From Exiguobacterium undae DSM 14481 (GTDB taxonomy: Bacteria; Bacillota; Bacilli; Exiguobacteriales; Exiguobacteriaceae), in NCBI RefSeq assembly GCF_000620805.1, contig NZ_KK211187.1:1335957-1399956 (forward strand): a stretch of DNA of 64,000 nt, in the 5' to 3' direction. How positions within the stretch are numbered: position 1 is the first letter of the stretch; each line of letters starts with the position of its first letter. A program made the position numbers and the translations under genes. Below the pieces are notes generated by a model. The model was not told the origin of the DNA. It was given only the letters and a program-made list of their open reading frames with translations, and did not search any database. This document shows positions 1-8,968 of this stretch, in pieces.

Positions 1-1034
1 TAGCAATGAGTTCGGTACTCGCAGCATGTGGCGGTAACGACGAGTCAAAGGATTCAGGCAGCGGTAACGAAAAAGAAGGCTTCAAAGTAGGTATGGTTAC
101 AGATACAGGCGGTGTAGACGATAAATCGTTTAACCAATCAGCGTGGGAAGGGATTCAAAAATTCGGTAAAGACAACGACTTAAAAGAAGGTACAGGCTAC
201 AAGTATCTTCAGTCGGCGAAGCAATCGGATTACCAACCGAACCTTCAGCAATTGGCACGTGCGAAATACGACTTGATCCTCGGAATCGGGTTCTTGATGG
301 CTGAAGATATCGGAAAAGTAGCGGATCAGTTCAAGGACAACAACTTTGCCCTCGTTGACATGGTTGTCGACAAACCAAACGTCGCGTCAATCGTCTTCAA
401 AGAAAACGAAGGATCATTCCTCGTTGGTGTTGTTGCTGGTCTGACAACAAAATCAGATAAAGTCGGTTTCGTCGGTGGCGTTAACTCTGACTTGATCAAA
501 AAGTTCGAAAATGGATTCAAAGCCGGCGTCAAAGCCGTTAATCCGGATGCTGACATCGAAGTTCAATACGCAGAAGATTTCAACGCTGCTGAAAAAGGAC
601 AAGCAATCGCATCAGGTATGTACGGTAAAAAAGTTGACGTCATCTACCACGCTGCTGGCGGAACAGGACAAGGTGTCTTCACAGAAGCGAAAAACCGTAA
701 GAAAAACGGTGAAGATGTTTGGGTAATCGGTGTTGACCGTGACCAAGTCGAAGAAGGTATGCCGGAGAACGTCACGTTGACGTCGATGGTCAAACGTGTT
801 GATACAGCTGTTGAGCAAGTATCAAAAGATACGAAGGACGGCAACTTCCCAGCAGGTGAAGTCGTAGAATTCGGATTAAAAGACGGCGGTGTTGATATCG
901 CACCTTCACAAGACAACATCAAAGAAGATGTCTTGACAAAAGTAGAAGACTACAAAAAACAAATCATCGATGGCAAAATCACAGTTCCTGGAACTGACGA
1001 TGAGTTTAAAGAATACGAAGCAACACTTAAATAA
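1..1034 (+). CDS. nupN: BMP-family nucleoside-binding lipoprotein (5' partial)
   Basis: Substrate-binding lipoprotein of an ABC importer, anchored outside the membrane and handing nucleosides to the permeases that follow. The visible part opens with the end of a lipoprotein signal (LAAC followed by GG, the Cys being about residue 8 from the first visible ATG). The reading frame is still open at base 1, so the real start and most of the signal peptide lie outside the window; the ATG at 6 is only internal. The body has the BMP/PnrA fold features: [18 protein letters not shown] at the N-terminus, then GFLMAEDI and [13 protein letters not shown]. The Bacillus homologue is NupN (YufN). Next to nupOPQ, so a purine/pyrimidine nucleoside ligand is likely; the exact ligand is inference. 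Confidence 0.9.
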   Translation, partial: AMSSVLAACGGNDESKDSGSGNEKEGFKVGMVTDTGGVDDKSFNQSAWEGIQKFGKDNDLKEGTGYKYLQSAKQSDYQPNLQQLARAKYDLILGIGFLMAEDIGKVADQFKDNNFALVDMVVDKPNVASIVFKENEGSFLVGVVAGLTTKSDKVGFVGGVNSDLIKKFENGFKAGVKAVNPDADIEVQYAEDFNAAEKGQAIASGMYGKKVDVIYHAAGGTGQGVFTEAKNRKKNGEDVWVIGVDRDQVEEGMPENVTLTSMVKRVDTAVEQVSKDTKDGNFPAGEVVEFGLKDGGVDIAPSQDNIKEDVLTKVEDYKKQIIDGKITVPGTDDEFKEYEATLK

Positions 1035-1041
1035 ACTGGAA

Positions 1042-1074
1042 GCGGGGGTCGCTAGTACTGCGGCCTCCCCTTTT
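1042..1074 (+). terminator. Hairpin between nupN and nupO
   Basis: A G-rich arm (GGGGGTCGC) and a C-rich arm (GCGGCCTCCCC) with a short loop and TTTT after it. Pairing is imperfect. It lies 26 bases upstream of the ATPase start, so it probably acts as a partial terminator that gives more binding protein than transporter, a common arrangement in ABC operons (inference). Confidence 0.45.
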
Positions 1075-1099
1075 AAACTAAACATGGGAGTGGATTTTC

Positions 1100-2629
1100 T
1101 TGGAATACGTCATTGAGATGCTAAACATACGAAAAGAGTTTGGCAGTTTCGTCGCAAATGATAACATCACGCTCCAGCTTCGGAAAGGTGAGATTCACGC
1201 TTTACTTGGTGAAAACGGTGCCGGAAAATCGACGCTGATGAACGTCTTATTTGGTTTGTATCAGCCTGAGGCTGGAGAAATTCGTGTACGTGGCGAGAAA
1301 GCAAACATTACGAGTCCAAACGTCGCGAATGATCTTGGGATCGGGATGGTGCATCAACATTTCATGCTCGTTCAAAATTTCACGGTCACAGAAAATATCA
1401 TCTTAGGTGCAGAGCCGAAAGCAGGGCTCAAAATTGATCGGGCGACGGCGCGGGAAAAAGTGCGTCAAATCTCAGAACAATATGGTTTGGCAGTTGATCC
1501 GGATGCGAAGATCGAAGACATTTCGGTGGGGATGCAACAGCGTGTCGAAATTTTAAAGACCCTTTACCGTGGCGCTGATATTCTAATCTTTGATGAGCCG
1601 TCAGCTGTTTTAACACCACAAGAAATCAAAGAATTGATTCAAATCATGAATCGACTGATTGCGGAAGGGAAATCGATCATCTTGATTACCCACAAGCTGA
1701 AGGAAATCATGGAAGTCGCTGATCGTTGTACAACGATTCGCCGCGGAAAGTATATCGGCACTGTCGACATCGATGAAACGATGACCCAATCAAGATTAGC
1801 TGAAATGATGGTAGGGCGTGAAGTAAACTTTAATGCGGAGTATTCCAAGGCAAATCCACAAGAACTGGTACTGGATATTAAAGATTTAGTCGTCAAAGAC
1901 AGTCGGGGCATCAAAGCCGTTGACGGATTGAACCTTGATATCCGCGCAGGAGAAATCGTTGGGATCGCCGGGATTGATGGAAATGGACAAACGGAATTGA
2001 TTGAAGCGATTACCGGTCTTCGTAAAGCGGACAGTGGTGAAATCTTCCTCAACAACAAGTCGATTAAAAACTTGAAACCACGGAAAGTGACAGAGTCAGG
2101 TGTCGGTCACATCCCGCAAGACCGTCATAAGCATGGTCTTGTCCTTGACTATTCAATCGGTCATAACATGGTGTTACAAACGTATTATCAAAAACCATAT
2201 TCGAAAGCCGGTATCATGAACTATGGTCAAGTCATGGAGAAAGCAAAAACCTTAATCGAGAAGTTCGACGTCCGAACTCCAAGTCCGGAAACGTTTGCCC
2301 GCGCCTTATCAGGCGGGAATCAGCAGAAGGCGATCATTGCACGAGAAGTAGATCGTTCACCAGATCTGTTGATTGCGGCGCAACCGACACGTGGACTTGA
2401 TGTCGGGGCGATTGAGTTCATTCATGAACAGCTTGTATTGGAACGTGAAAAAGGGCGCGCAGTCTTATTGATTTCGTTTGAGTTGGAAGAAATTCTTCAA
2501 GTGTCGGACCGAATTGCTGTTCTTTACGAAGGACGGACCGTTGCTTTCCTCGATCCAAAGGAAACGAATGAGATTGAACTCGGCTTCCTGATGGCTGGCG
2601 GTAAGAAAGAGGAGGTTGGTCGTTCATGA
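1100..2629 (+). CDS. nupO: Nucleoside ABC transporter ATPase (two ATP-binding domains)
   Basis: Energising subunit of the nucleoside importer, 509 aa, with two tandem ABC domains as in sugar/nucleoside ATPases of the RbsA/YufO type. Domain 1 has Walker A GENGAGKST, a signature region ISVGMQQRVEI and Walker B ILIFDEP. Domain 2 has a degenerate Walker A (GIDGNGQTE), the signature LSGGNQQK, and AAQPTRGLD in place of a canonical Walker B, all usual for this family, so one site is probably non-hydrolysing. Start is TTG at 1100, with GGGAGTGG just upstream; the first residues MEYVIEM match the family. Its stop overlaps the next start (ATGA at 2626). Confidence 0.95.
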   Translation: MEYVIEMLNIRKEFGSFVANDNITLQLRKGEIHALLGENGAGKSTLMNVLFGLYQPEAGEIRVRGEKANITSPNVANDLGIGMVHQHFMLVQNFTVTENIILGAEPKAGLKIDRATAREKVRQISEQYGLAVDPDAKIEDISVGMQQRVEILKTLYRGADILIFDEPSAVLTPQEIKELIQIMNRLIAEGKSIILITHKLKEIMEVADRCTTIRRGKYIGTVDIDETMTQSRLAEMMVGREVNFNAEYSKANPQELVLDIKDLVVKDSRGIKAVDGLNLDIRAGEIVGIAGIDGNGQTELIEAITGLRKADSGEIFLNNKSIKNLKPRKVTESGVGHIPQDRHKHGLVLDYSIGHNMVLQTYYQKPYSKAGIMNYGQVMEKAKTLIEKFDVRTPSPETFARALSGGNQQKAIIAREVDRSPDLLIAAQPTRGLDVGAIEFIHEQLVLEREKGRAVLLISFELEEILQVSDRIAVLYEGRTVAFLDPKETNEIELGFLMAGGKKEEVGRS

Positions 2630-3699
2630 AATTAGAACGTTTTTACGGGATATTAATTCCGATTCTTTCCATCATTTTAGGGATGGTCGTTGGTGCGATC
2701 GTCATGCTTGCTGGAGGATACGATCCGATTGCCGGATTTGATCAATTGTTTTATGGGATTTTTGGTGAGCCATACAGTATTGGGGAAACATTACGTGCTG
2801 CTGCTCCGTTGATTTTTGCCGGTCTTGCGGTGGCCTTTGCCTTCCGGACCGGGTTATTCAACATCGGAGTTGAAGGACAAGTACTTGTCGGCTGGATGGT
2901 TGCCGTCTGGATCGGGATTGAGTTTGACTTGCCGACAGCAATCCACTTACCGCTTGCATTGATTGGTGCGGGACTTGCCGGTGCACTCTGGGCCTCGATT
3001 CCGGGGATTTTAAAAGCGCGTTTTCATGTGCATGAAGTCATTACATCGATCATGATGAACTACATCGCACTTTATGTGACGAATGATATTCTCCGGAATG
3101 TCATCGGTATTGAAAATGAACGGACGGAATCCGTCAAAGAAACGGCTTCGCTCGCTTCACCGTTCTTGCAAGAATTAACAGACTTCTCTCGTCTGCATAA
3201 CGGAATTTTCATCGCCGTTCTAGCCGCACTCGTCTTTTGGTTCATTCTTTGGAAGACGACACTCGGTTACGAGTTACGAGCTGTCGGCTTCAATAAGAGT
3301 GCTGCCGAGTATGCCGGTATGGGTGTCAACAAGAACATCGTTCTGTCGTTCGTCATCTCGGGTGTATTTGCAGGACTTGCCGGAGCAATGGAAGGATTAG
3401 GAACGTTCCAGAACATGACGTTGAACGCATCGTTTACCGGTGTCGGATTCGATGGGATCGCCGTTGCCTTACTCGGAGCAAACAATCCGATCGGAGTCGT
3501 TCTGGCTGCCTTACTGTTTGCGGGTCTCAATATCGGTGGTCTCTCGATGCAACAAATTGGAATACCGCCTGAATTAATCAAAATCATCATTGCGTTCATC
3601 ATTATCTTCGTAGCTTCTGGTTACGCAATTCGTCTCTTGATCGAGAAGTTTACGGTCAAAAAGACAGAAACCAAAAAAGTGAAAGGAGCCGATAAATAA
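2626..3699 (+). CDS. nupP: Nucleoside ABC transporter permease 1
   Basis: Membrane subunit of the nucleoside importer, 357 aa, of the BPD_transp_2 (RbsC-like) family. The protein is almost entirely hydrophobic helices, starting with a long segment near residues 10-30 and including the family motif AFRTGLFNIGVEGQ. It ends in a short lysine-rich cytoplasmic tail. The start overlaps the stop of nupO by 4 bases and the stop overlaps the next start by 1 base, so the three genes are translationally coupled. B. subtilis YufP is the same size class. Confidence 0.93.
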   Translation: MKLERFYGILIPILSIILGMVVGAIVMLAGGYDPIAGFDQLFYGIFGEPYSIGETLRAAAPLIFAGLAVAFAFRTGLFNIGVEGQVLVGWMVAVWIGIEFDLPTAIHLPLALIGAGLAGALWASIPGILKARFHVHEVITSIMMNYIALYVTNDILRNVIGIENERTESVKETASLASPFLQELTDFSRLHNGIFIAVLAALVFWFILWKTTLGYELRAVGFNKSAAEYAGMGVNKNIVLSFVISGVFAGLAGAMEGLGTFQNMTLNASFTGVGFDGIAVALLGANNPIGVVLAALLFAGLNIGGLSMQQIGIPPELIKIIIAFIIIFVASGYAIRLLIEKFTVKKTETKKVKGADK

Positions 3700-4658
3700 T
3701 GGGCTTTCTAGAAGTACTTTATATTATCGTACCAATTGCACTTGCCTATTCGGCTCCGTTGATCATTGCAGCACTCGGTGGGATCTTCAGTGAACGTTCA
3801 GGTGTCGTCAACATCGCGCTTGAAGGATTGATGGTCATGGGTGCATTCTCCGGAATCGTTTCTGCCCTGACGTTATCGAAAATGGGACTGGGTGCGGCAA
3901 GTCCATGGCTTGCGATGCTGATTGCAATCGTCGTCGGCGCCGTCTTCTCGCTGTTCCTCGCGATTCCAGCGATTTTATTCCGGGCCGACCAAACGGTTCT
4001 TGGAGTAGCGATCAACATGTTGGCAGTAGGTCTGGCGATTTTCCTTGTCCGCGCCTTGTATGACAAAGGTCAGACGGATTCGATTCCAAACCGGATCTCG
4101 AAGGAGAACGTCCCGTTCCTCTCTGATATCCCGGTCCTCAAAATGTTTTTCGCAAACGTCTATTACACATCGTACATTGCGATTGCTTTAGCGTTTGTCG
4201 CCTGGTATGTCATCTTTAAAACGCCGTTTGGTCTCCGCCTTCGGTCAGTCGGGGAACACCCGATGGCTGCGGATACGATGGGAATCAATGTCACGAAAAT
4301 GCGTTTCATCGGTGTCATGATCTCTGGTGGCTTCGGTGGTCTTGCCGGTGCAGTCTATGCGACATCGATTTCCTTGAACTTCAGTGTCACGACGATTCTC
4401 GGACAAGGGTTCTTGGCGATCGCGGCGATGATTTTCGGAAAATGGAATCCGCTCGGAGCGATGGGCGCAGCCCTGTTCTTCGGATTCGCTCAAGCGATTT
4501 CCATCATCGGGCAACAGTTGCCGCTCCTCGATCAGATTCCACAGGTCTACTTGCTGATCGCACCGTACCTGTTGACGATTCTGGCGCTTGCCGGTGTTGT
4601 CGGTCGTGCCGATGCGCCAAAAGCAGTCGGTGTGCCGTATATCAAAGGAAAACGTTAA
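3699..4658 (+). CDS. nupQ: Nucleoside ABC transporter permease 2
   Basis: Second membrane subunit, 319 aa, partner of NupP. It shows the corresponding motif (FSERSGVVNIALEGLM) in an otherwise hydrophobic chain of about eight to ten helices, and GFLAIAAMIFGKWNPLGA in the second half. Last gene of the operon; a terminator hairpin follows within 15 bases. Confidence 0.93.
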   Translation: MGFLEVLYIIVPIALAYSAPLIIAALGGIFSERSGVVNIALEGLMVMGAFSGIVSALTLSKMGLGAASPWLAMLIAIVVGAVFSLFLAIPAILFRADQTVLGVAINMLAVGLAIFLVRALYDKGQTDSIPNRISKENVPFLSDIPVLKMFFANVYYTSYIAIALAFVAWYVIFKTPFGLRLRSVGEHPMAADTMGINVTKMRFIGVMISGGFGGLAGAVYATSISLNFSVTTILGQGFLAIAAMIFGKWNPLGAMGAALFFGFAQAISIIGQQLPLLDQIPQVYLLIAPYLLTILALAGVVGRADAPKAVGVPYIKGKR

Positions 4659-4672
4659 CAATCATTTACAGG

Positions 4673-4717
4673 ACATCACTCGGCGGCAGGGAAACTTGTC
4701 ACCGGGTGATGTTTTTT
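4673..4717 (+). terminator. Terminator of the nup operon
   Basis: ACATCACTCGG pairs with CCGGGTGATGT, followed by a run of six T. It closes the nucleoside transporter operon. Confidence 0.8.
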
Positions 4718-4726
4718 ATGTGCCAT

Positions 4727-4755
4727 AAAAAAAGCAACACCTGGTGAGGTGTTGC
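4727..4755 (-). terminator. Terminator of fer
   Basis: On the minus strand GCAACACC pairs with GGTGTTGC and is followed by a run of seven T. It lies just past the fer stop codon and back to back with the nup terminator. Confidence 0.85.
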
Positions 4756-4768
4756 CGGAGTGTTGATT

Positions 4769-5020
<252 letters not shown>

Positions 5021-5078
5021 TCATTCTCCTCTCTATTCGAAAACATCAGAAGCTAAGTACTGTTCTCATCTATAAGTC

Positions 5079-5107
5079 ATTGTATCGGACTCATGCACGC
5101 ATTTCAA
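5079..5107 (-). promoter_or_regulatory. SigA-type promoter of fer
   Basis: Read on the minus strand: TTGAAA, 17 bases, TACAAT. It is placed about 60 bases before the fer start codon. Confidence 0.7.
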
Positions 5108-5143
5108 TGAAGAAGAGGTAGAAGTATCGGAAGATTACGATGC

Positions 5144-5171
5144 TTGAGGAAAAAATAAGACCTCGTATAAG
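5144..5171 (+). promoter_or_regulatory. Possible promoter of ypbB-recS
   Basis: TTGAGG, 16 bases, TATAAG, about 110 bases upstream of ypbB. The rest of the 5018-5279 gap shows no further recognisable element. Confidence 0.4.
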
Positions 5172-5279
5172 ACTGGATGGATTCAAAATGGTGGAATTTA
5201 CGCAAGAAATGTAAAATGAAGTACAACAGGATTTGTATTCAAAGGTCCGAACAGGGTGAAGGTGGAAGGGGGGCGACAT

Positions 5280-6293
5280 ATGGAACGGACGGTGTTGAAA
5301 CAAGTAGTGCTGGAAGCGATTATTCGATTACGAAATGAACGGACGGACCGGAGTCTGTACCATATCTTTCAAGGGAAACGATCGGCTACGTCTTTACAAG
5401 ACGCTCATTTTTATGAGTTGGAATCCGTTTTTGGGATGTTGCCCTTTAAAAAAGAACGGTTTGAACAAGTTTTGGCAGAACTTGAACAAGACGGTTGGAT
5501 TGAAAAACAGCAGACGTTGCTAGTGACGGAGGAAGGCCGACGTCATGTCCGTTCACCTTTCCTGATCGATGATTTAGGCGGCGAGTTACGCGGCTATCCG
5601 GTCGTGTTATGGAGACGGATCAGTTTACTGTTGCAAACTGTCATTTGTTTAGAACAACGAATTTCCTTTGTCCCGGTTCAACAAGACAGTGCGACAAAAG
5701 ACTGGGTTCGCAACCAGCTGTCCTCCTTAACGGAACGGTCGGCTTGGCTTCGTGCCGTGTATCAAGAACTCGAGCAGGCATTGATGCAATTGAGCGAACG
5801 AGAAGCGATTTTAATCAGTTATCGGTTGTCCGGACGAAAAACCGGCTTGAGCTATCCGCAATTAAGCGGATACCTGGAAGCGGATACCGGATCCTTACAG
5901 TTGGAATTTCTGATCGCCTGGCGTAAATGCATCCGGCACCTGCCGGAAGCGGGACTGCTCATGTCCTACGGAATAGACATCGATCAGTCGAAGATGACAC
6001 AGTCGGCTAAAAAGACATGGGAGATGCTGAAACAAGGATATGCCGTGCCTCAGATTGCTGAACGGCGGCACTTGAAAAAAAGTACGATGGAAGACCATTT
6101 GGTTGAAATTGCGATGTACGCCGCTGTTTTTCCGTTGAATCAATTTTTATCAGAGGAAGAATATCAGGACGTCGTGCGAGTGTCTGATCGGTTGCAGACG
6201 TTCTCCTTGAAGCGGATTAAACAGGAGTTGACCCATGAGATCGATTATTTTCAAATTCGGGTCGCACTCGCGAGAAAGGTGGTTAATCGGTGA
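5280..6293 (+). CDS. ypbB: YpbB-type helix-turn-helix protein, RecQ partner
   Basis: Protein of 337 aa, homologue of B. subtilis YpbB (about 350 aa), a family with a C-terminal helix-turn-helix domain almost always encoded just before a RecQ-like helicase. The C-terminal HTH is visible around residues 235-270 (GYAVPQIAERRHLKKSTMED). The N-terminal two thirds is helical and has no motif I can name. Start ATG 5280 has a strong AAGGGGGG site. The stop codon overlaps the recS start, so the two are coupled. Biochemical role is unknown; a loading or specificity role for the helicase is inference. Confidence 0.85.
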   Translation: MERTVLKQVVLEAIIRLRNERTDRSLYHIFQGKRSATSLQDAHFYELESVFGMLPFKKERFEQVLAELEQDGWIEKQQTLLVTEEGRRHVRSPFLIDDLGGELRGYPVVLWRRISLLLQTVICLEQRISFVPVQQDSATKDWVRNQLSSLTERSAWLRAVYQELEQALMQLSEREAILISYRLSGRKTGLSYPQLSGYLEADTGSLQLEFLIAWRKCIRHLPEAGLLMSYGIDIDQSKMTQSAKKTWEMLKQGYAVPQIAERRHLKKSTMEDHLVEIAMYAAVFPLNQFLSEEEYQDVVRVSDRLQTFSLKRIKQELTHEIDYFQIRVALARKVVNR

Positions 6294-7723
6294 TGGAAAA
6301 AGTACTAAGACGTTTTTTTCGATACGACCATTTTCGGACCGGGCAACAAGAAATCATCGAATCGGTTCTTTCCGGTCAAGATACGCTGGCGATTTTGCCG
6401 ACAGGTGGAGGAAAATCGATTTGTTATCAGCTACCGTCCTATCTTCAACCGGAAGGATTAACGTTGATCTTATCACCGTTGCTGTCACTGATTGAGGACC
6501 AAGTCATGCAAATCAAACAACGCGGAGAGCGGTCCGTTGCCAAGTTAACGTCACTCGAAACACGTGAACAAAAAGAGCAGGTGTTACATCAGTTACCGCG
6601 ATTACGTTATCTGTATCTCTCGCCGGAGCAATTAGCCGTACCGCAAGTCAAGCAACGTTTAGCTGACGTGAAAATTAATTTGTTTGTCGTAGACGAGGCC
6701 CATTGTATCTCGCAGTGGGGGCATGAGTTCAGGACAGATTATGCCAAATTGGGTCATGTCCGGCGTCAACTCGGGAATCCGCCGTGTTTGGCATTGACTG
6801 CGACCGCAACCAAACGGGTGGAACAAGACATCGTCGAGGGACTCCTGTTGCAGCAACCGAATCGAATCCGCCACTCGGTCAATCGTCCGGAAATTCAGTT
6901 GATTGTTGATCAGGCGGAACAAGACGATAAGGACCGGCTTTTAGAGGCATGGTTAAAAAAAGTCGAACGACCTTGTGTCATCTATACGACGACGCGCCGG
7001 GAAGCGGAACGGATCGCGCAACAGATCACAAATGCAGCCTATTACCATGCCGGGCTGGAAGCAGAAGACCGGCAATTGATTCAACAGCAGTTTCTATACG
7101 ATGAAATCGACTGTCTGGTCTGTACGAGTGCTTTTGGCATGGGTGTGAACAAAGGGAACGTCCGAACCGTCATCCATTACACGATGCCGGCGACGATCGA
7201 AGCGTATATGCAGGAAATCGGACGTGCCGGACGCGACGGAAAACCATCGACTGCCATCTTGCTTTATGCACCGGGTGATCAACGCCTGCAGCATTTTTTG
7301 CTCGAGAAGCAATATGCCCCCTCCCTCTGGATTGATCAAGTGGTGGAGGGACGCCGGCGGCATGAATCGTTTGAGACGATGGAACACCGTTTAGGTCTCG
7401 ATCCAGACGATCCCGCCTACCGCTTACTCAAAGTTCAATTGATGGACGGTAAAAGTCGATCGGACATCATCGACTGGCAGGAAGCCCGAAAAAAAATACG
7501 TTTACGTGAACTTATGCAGATGATAAATTATATTCAAAATACATTATGTCGGCGTGCCTTTATCTTGCATCATTTTGATGAGACAGCTGTTGTGCAAGAC
7601 CGATGTTGTGATCTTTGCGGTAACTTGACGGAAGATAAACCAATCATCCAGACGGAAGACGACCAACTGAACTGGAAACGCCGATTAGAAGAAGTCTTTT
7701 TTTCATCCCGTCATTCAGTGTAA
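6293..7723 (+). CDS. recS: RecQ-family ATP-dependent DNA helicase (RecS type)
   Basis: 3'-5' DNA helicase of 476 aa. Visible motifs are FRTGQQEII (motif 0), AILPTGGGKSICYQLP (Walker A), VVDEAHCISQWGHEFR (DEAH plus the RecQ aromatic loop), ALTATAT (motif III) and EIGRAGRDG (motif VI). A zinc-binding subdomain follows with a Cys in NTLCRRAF and the pattern CCDLCG near the C-terminus. There is no HRDC domain, as in B. subtilis RecS (about 496 aa) and unlike full RecQ. The start is ATG 6293 or the in-frame GTG 6290; the first overlaps the ypbB stop. Likely role: recombination and repair of stalled forks. Confidence 0.93.
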   Translation: MEKVLRRFFRYDHFRTGQQEIIESVLSGQDTLAILPTGGGKSICYQLPSYLQPEGLTLILSPLLSLIEDQVMQIKQRGERSVAKLTSLETREQKEQVLHQLPRLRYLYLSPEQLAVPQVKQRLADVKINLFVVDEAHCISQWGHEFRTDYAKLGHVRRQLGNPPCLALTATATKRVEQDIVEGLLLQQPNRIRHSVNRPEIQLIVDQAEQDDKDRLLEAWLKKVERPCVIYTTTRREAERIAQQITNAAYYHAGLEAEDRQLIQQQFLYDEIDCLVCTSAFGMGVNKGNVRTVIHYTMPATIEAYMQEIGRAGRDGKPSTAILLYAPGDQRLQHFLLEKQYAPSLWIDQVVEGRRRHESFETMEHRLGLDPDDPAYRLLKVQLMDGKSRSDIIDWQEARKKIRLRELMQMINYIQNTLCRRAFILHHFDETAVVQDRCCDLCGNLTEDKPIIQTEDDQLNWKRRLEEVFFSSRHSV

Positions 7724-7760
7724 ACTAGTAGTATCCTTATTTTTAGAAAAGGTGATGAAA

Positions 7761-7955
7761 TTGAGTAAACACGATCAACGAAAAAATCGGCAAGATGAAC
7801 AACGGACCACATTGCCTCCACGTTCATCACGCATTGAACACGTTCGCAATGAACGTTTGAAACAACCATTTGCTAAAAACCCCTTGGCCATTACACTGAC
7901 GGTTCTTATGATTACGATCATCATCGCCTTCGTCTCCATCGGTTTCATGATGTAA
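7761..7955 (+). CDS. Small single-pass membrane protein, unknown function
   Basis: Protein of about 64 aa. The first 40 residues are very polar and basic (KHDQRKNRQDEQ, many Arg), followed by one hydrophobic segment near residues 45-63 that ends the protein, so it is probably a tail-anchored or N-in membrane peptide. I choose TTG 7761 because AAAAGGTG sits about 7 bases before it; the GTG 7752 and ATG 7755 in the same frame overlap that site. It occupies the slot that holds ypbD/ypbE in Bacillus, but I see no similarity to them. Function unknown. Confidence 0.7.
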   Translation: MSKHDQRKNRQDEQRTTLPPRSSRIEHVRNERLKQPFAKNPLAITLTVLMITIIIAFVSIGFMM

Positions 7956-8026
7956 GCGCACATTGTGAACGGAGATTTTTTTCCTTTACGGGTATACTAA
8001 AGGGAAGAAGAAAGGAGGCACGATGC

Positions 8027-8911
8027 ATGGATCGTGGGAAATACAATATCAAAGCAGTTGCTGCATTGGTGGGACTCAATCCGACGACCATTCGTGCTTG
8101 GGAACGACGTTATCAAGTACTGGATCCAGATCGAAGTGAATCGGGTCATCGGATTTACAGTGACAGCGATGTAGCGAAGCTTCGATGGATTGTCGACAAA
8201 CAAAAAGAAGGGTTATCGGTTTCGAAAGCCATTCAACTATATGAAATGCCGGTCAATCGAACAGAAGTCCCGACTGATTATGGGATTGAACTACGAGATC
8301 AACTGTTCGAGGCCTTGACGAACTTTGAGGAACGACATGCACACGACATCATGAACAAAGCCTTTTCGATGTTTAGTTTTGACAAGGTGATCCAGGATAT
8401 CGTCGGTCCGCTTTTACATGAGATTGGGATGAAGTGGGAAAAGGGTGCGATTACAATTGCGCATGAACATTTTGCGACGGCTTTTTTACGCGCACGTCTC
8501 TCGACATTATCCCTTCAAATGCCGATCAATCCCTTTTTACCGCGGATTTTATGCGTCTGCGCACCGGAAGAGGAACATGAACTAGGGTTGCTCTTTTTTA
8601 CACTCTATTTACGCCAGTCCGGGTTTGACGTCATCTTTCTTGGTGCCGGTATTCCGGTACAGGACCTTGTGACTGTAACGAAACAATTAACGCCCCGAGC
8701 CGTCGTCTTGTCCTGTACGATCTCGGATCATCTAAAGGACTTGGACGAAGCCATCGCTCAGATTCAACTGGAAGTGCCGCAAACCGAAATTGGTTTAGGT
8801 GGTTATGCCGTCGATCAGCATCCTGAAAAGTACGGTGATTTGTTGCTCGGATCGCACGATGCGGCTTGGAAAAGTTGGTTAAGTCGACTCACTCCAACAA
8901 CTGGTGTATAG
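8027..8911 (+). CDS. MerR-family regulator with B12-binding domain (CarH/LitR type)
   Basis: Light- or B12-responsive repressor candidate, 294 aa. Residues 6-73 are a MerR winged helix (IKAVAALVGLNPTTIRAWERRY). A four-helix B12-cap domain follows, with the CarH signature W-x9-E-H at W137, E147 and H148. The Rossmann B12 domain has the lower-ligand motif E-x-H-x-x-G at E182, H184 and G187, which replaces the D-x-H-x-x-G of B12 enzymes. In CarH, adenosylcobalamin makes a DNA-binding tetramer that light breaks up. The His that follows the Trp in Thermus CarH is Glu138 here. Start ATG 8027 has AAAGGAGG upstream. No carotenoid gene lies nearby, so targets must be elsewhere. Confidence 0.88.
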   Translation: MDRGKYNIKAVAALVGLNPTTIRAWERRYQVLDPDRSESGHRIYSDSDVAKLRWIVDKQKEGLSVSKAIQLYEMPVNRTEVPTDYGIELRDQLFEALTNFEERHAHDIMNKAFSMFSFDKVIQDIVGPLLHEIGMKWEKGAITIAHEHFATAFLRARLSTLSLQMPINPFLPRILCVCAPEEEHELGLLFFTLYLRQSGFDVIFLGAGIPVQDLVTVTKQLTPRAVVLSCTISDHLKDLDEAIAQIQLEVPQTEIGLGGYAVDQHPEKYGDLLLGSHDAAWKSWLSRLTPTTGV

Positions 8912-8968
8912 TGTGTGTCATATTGAACGGAGAGTATGTACTCTGCCGAGTGACTGGAGGAGTCAATT

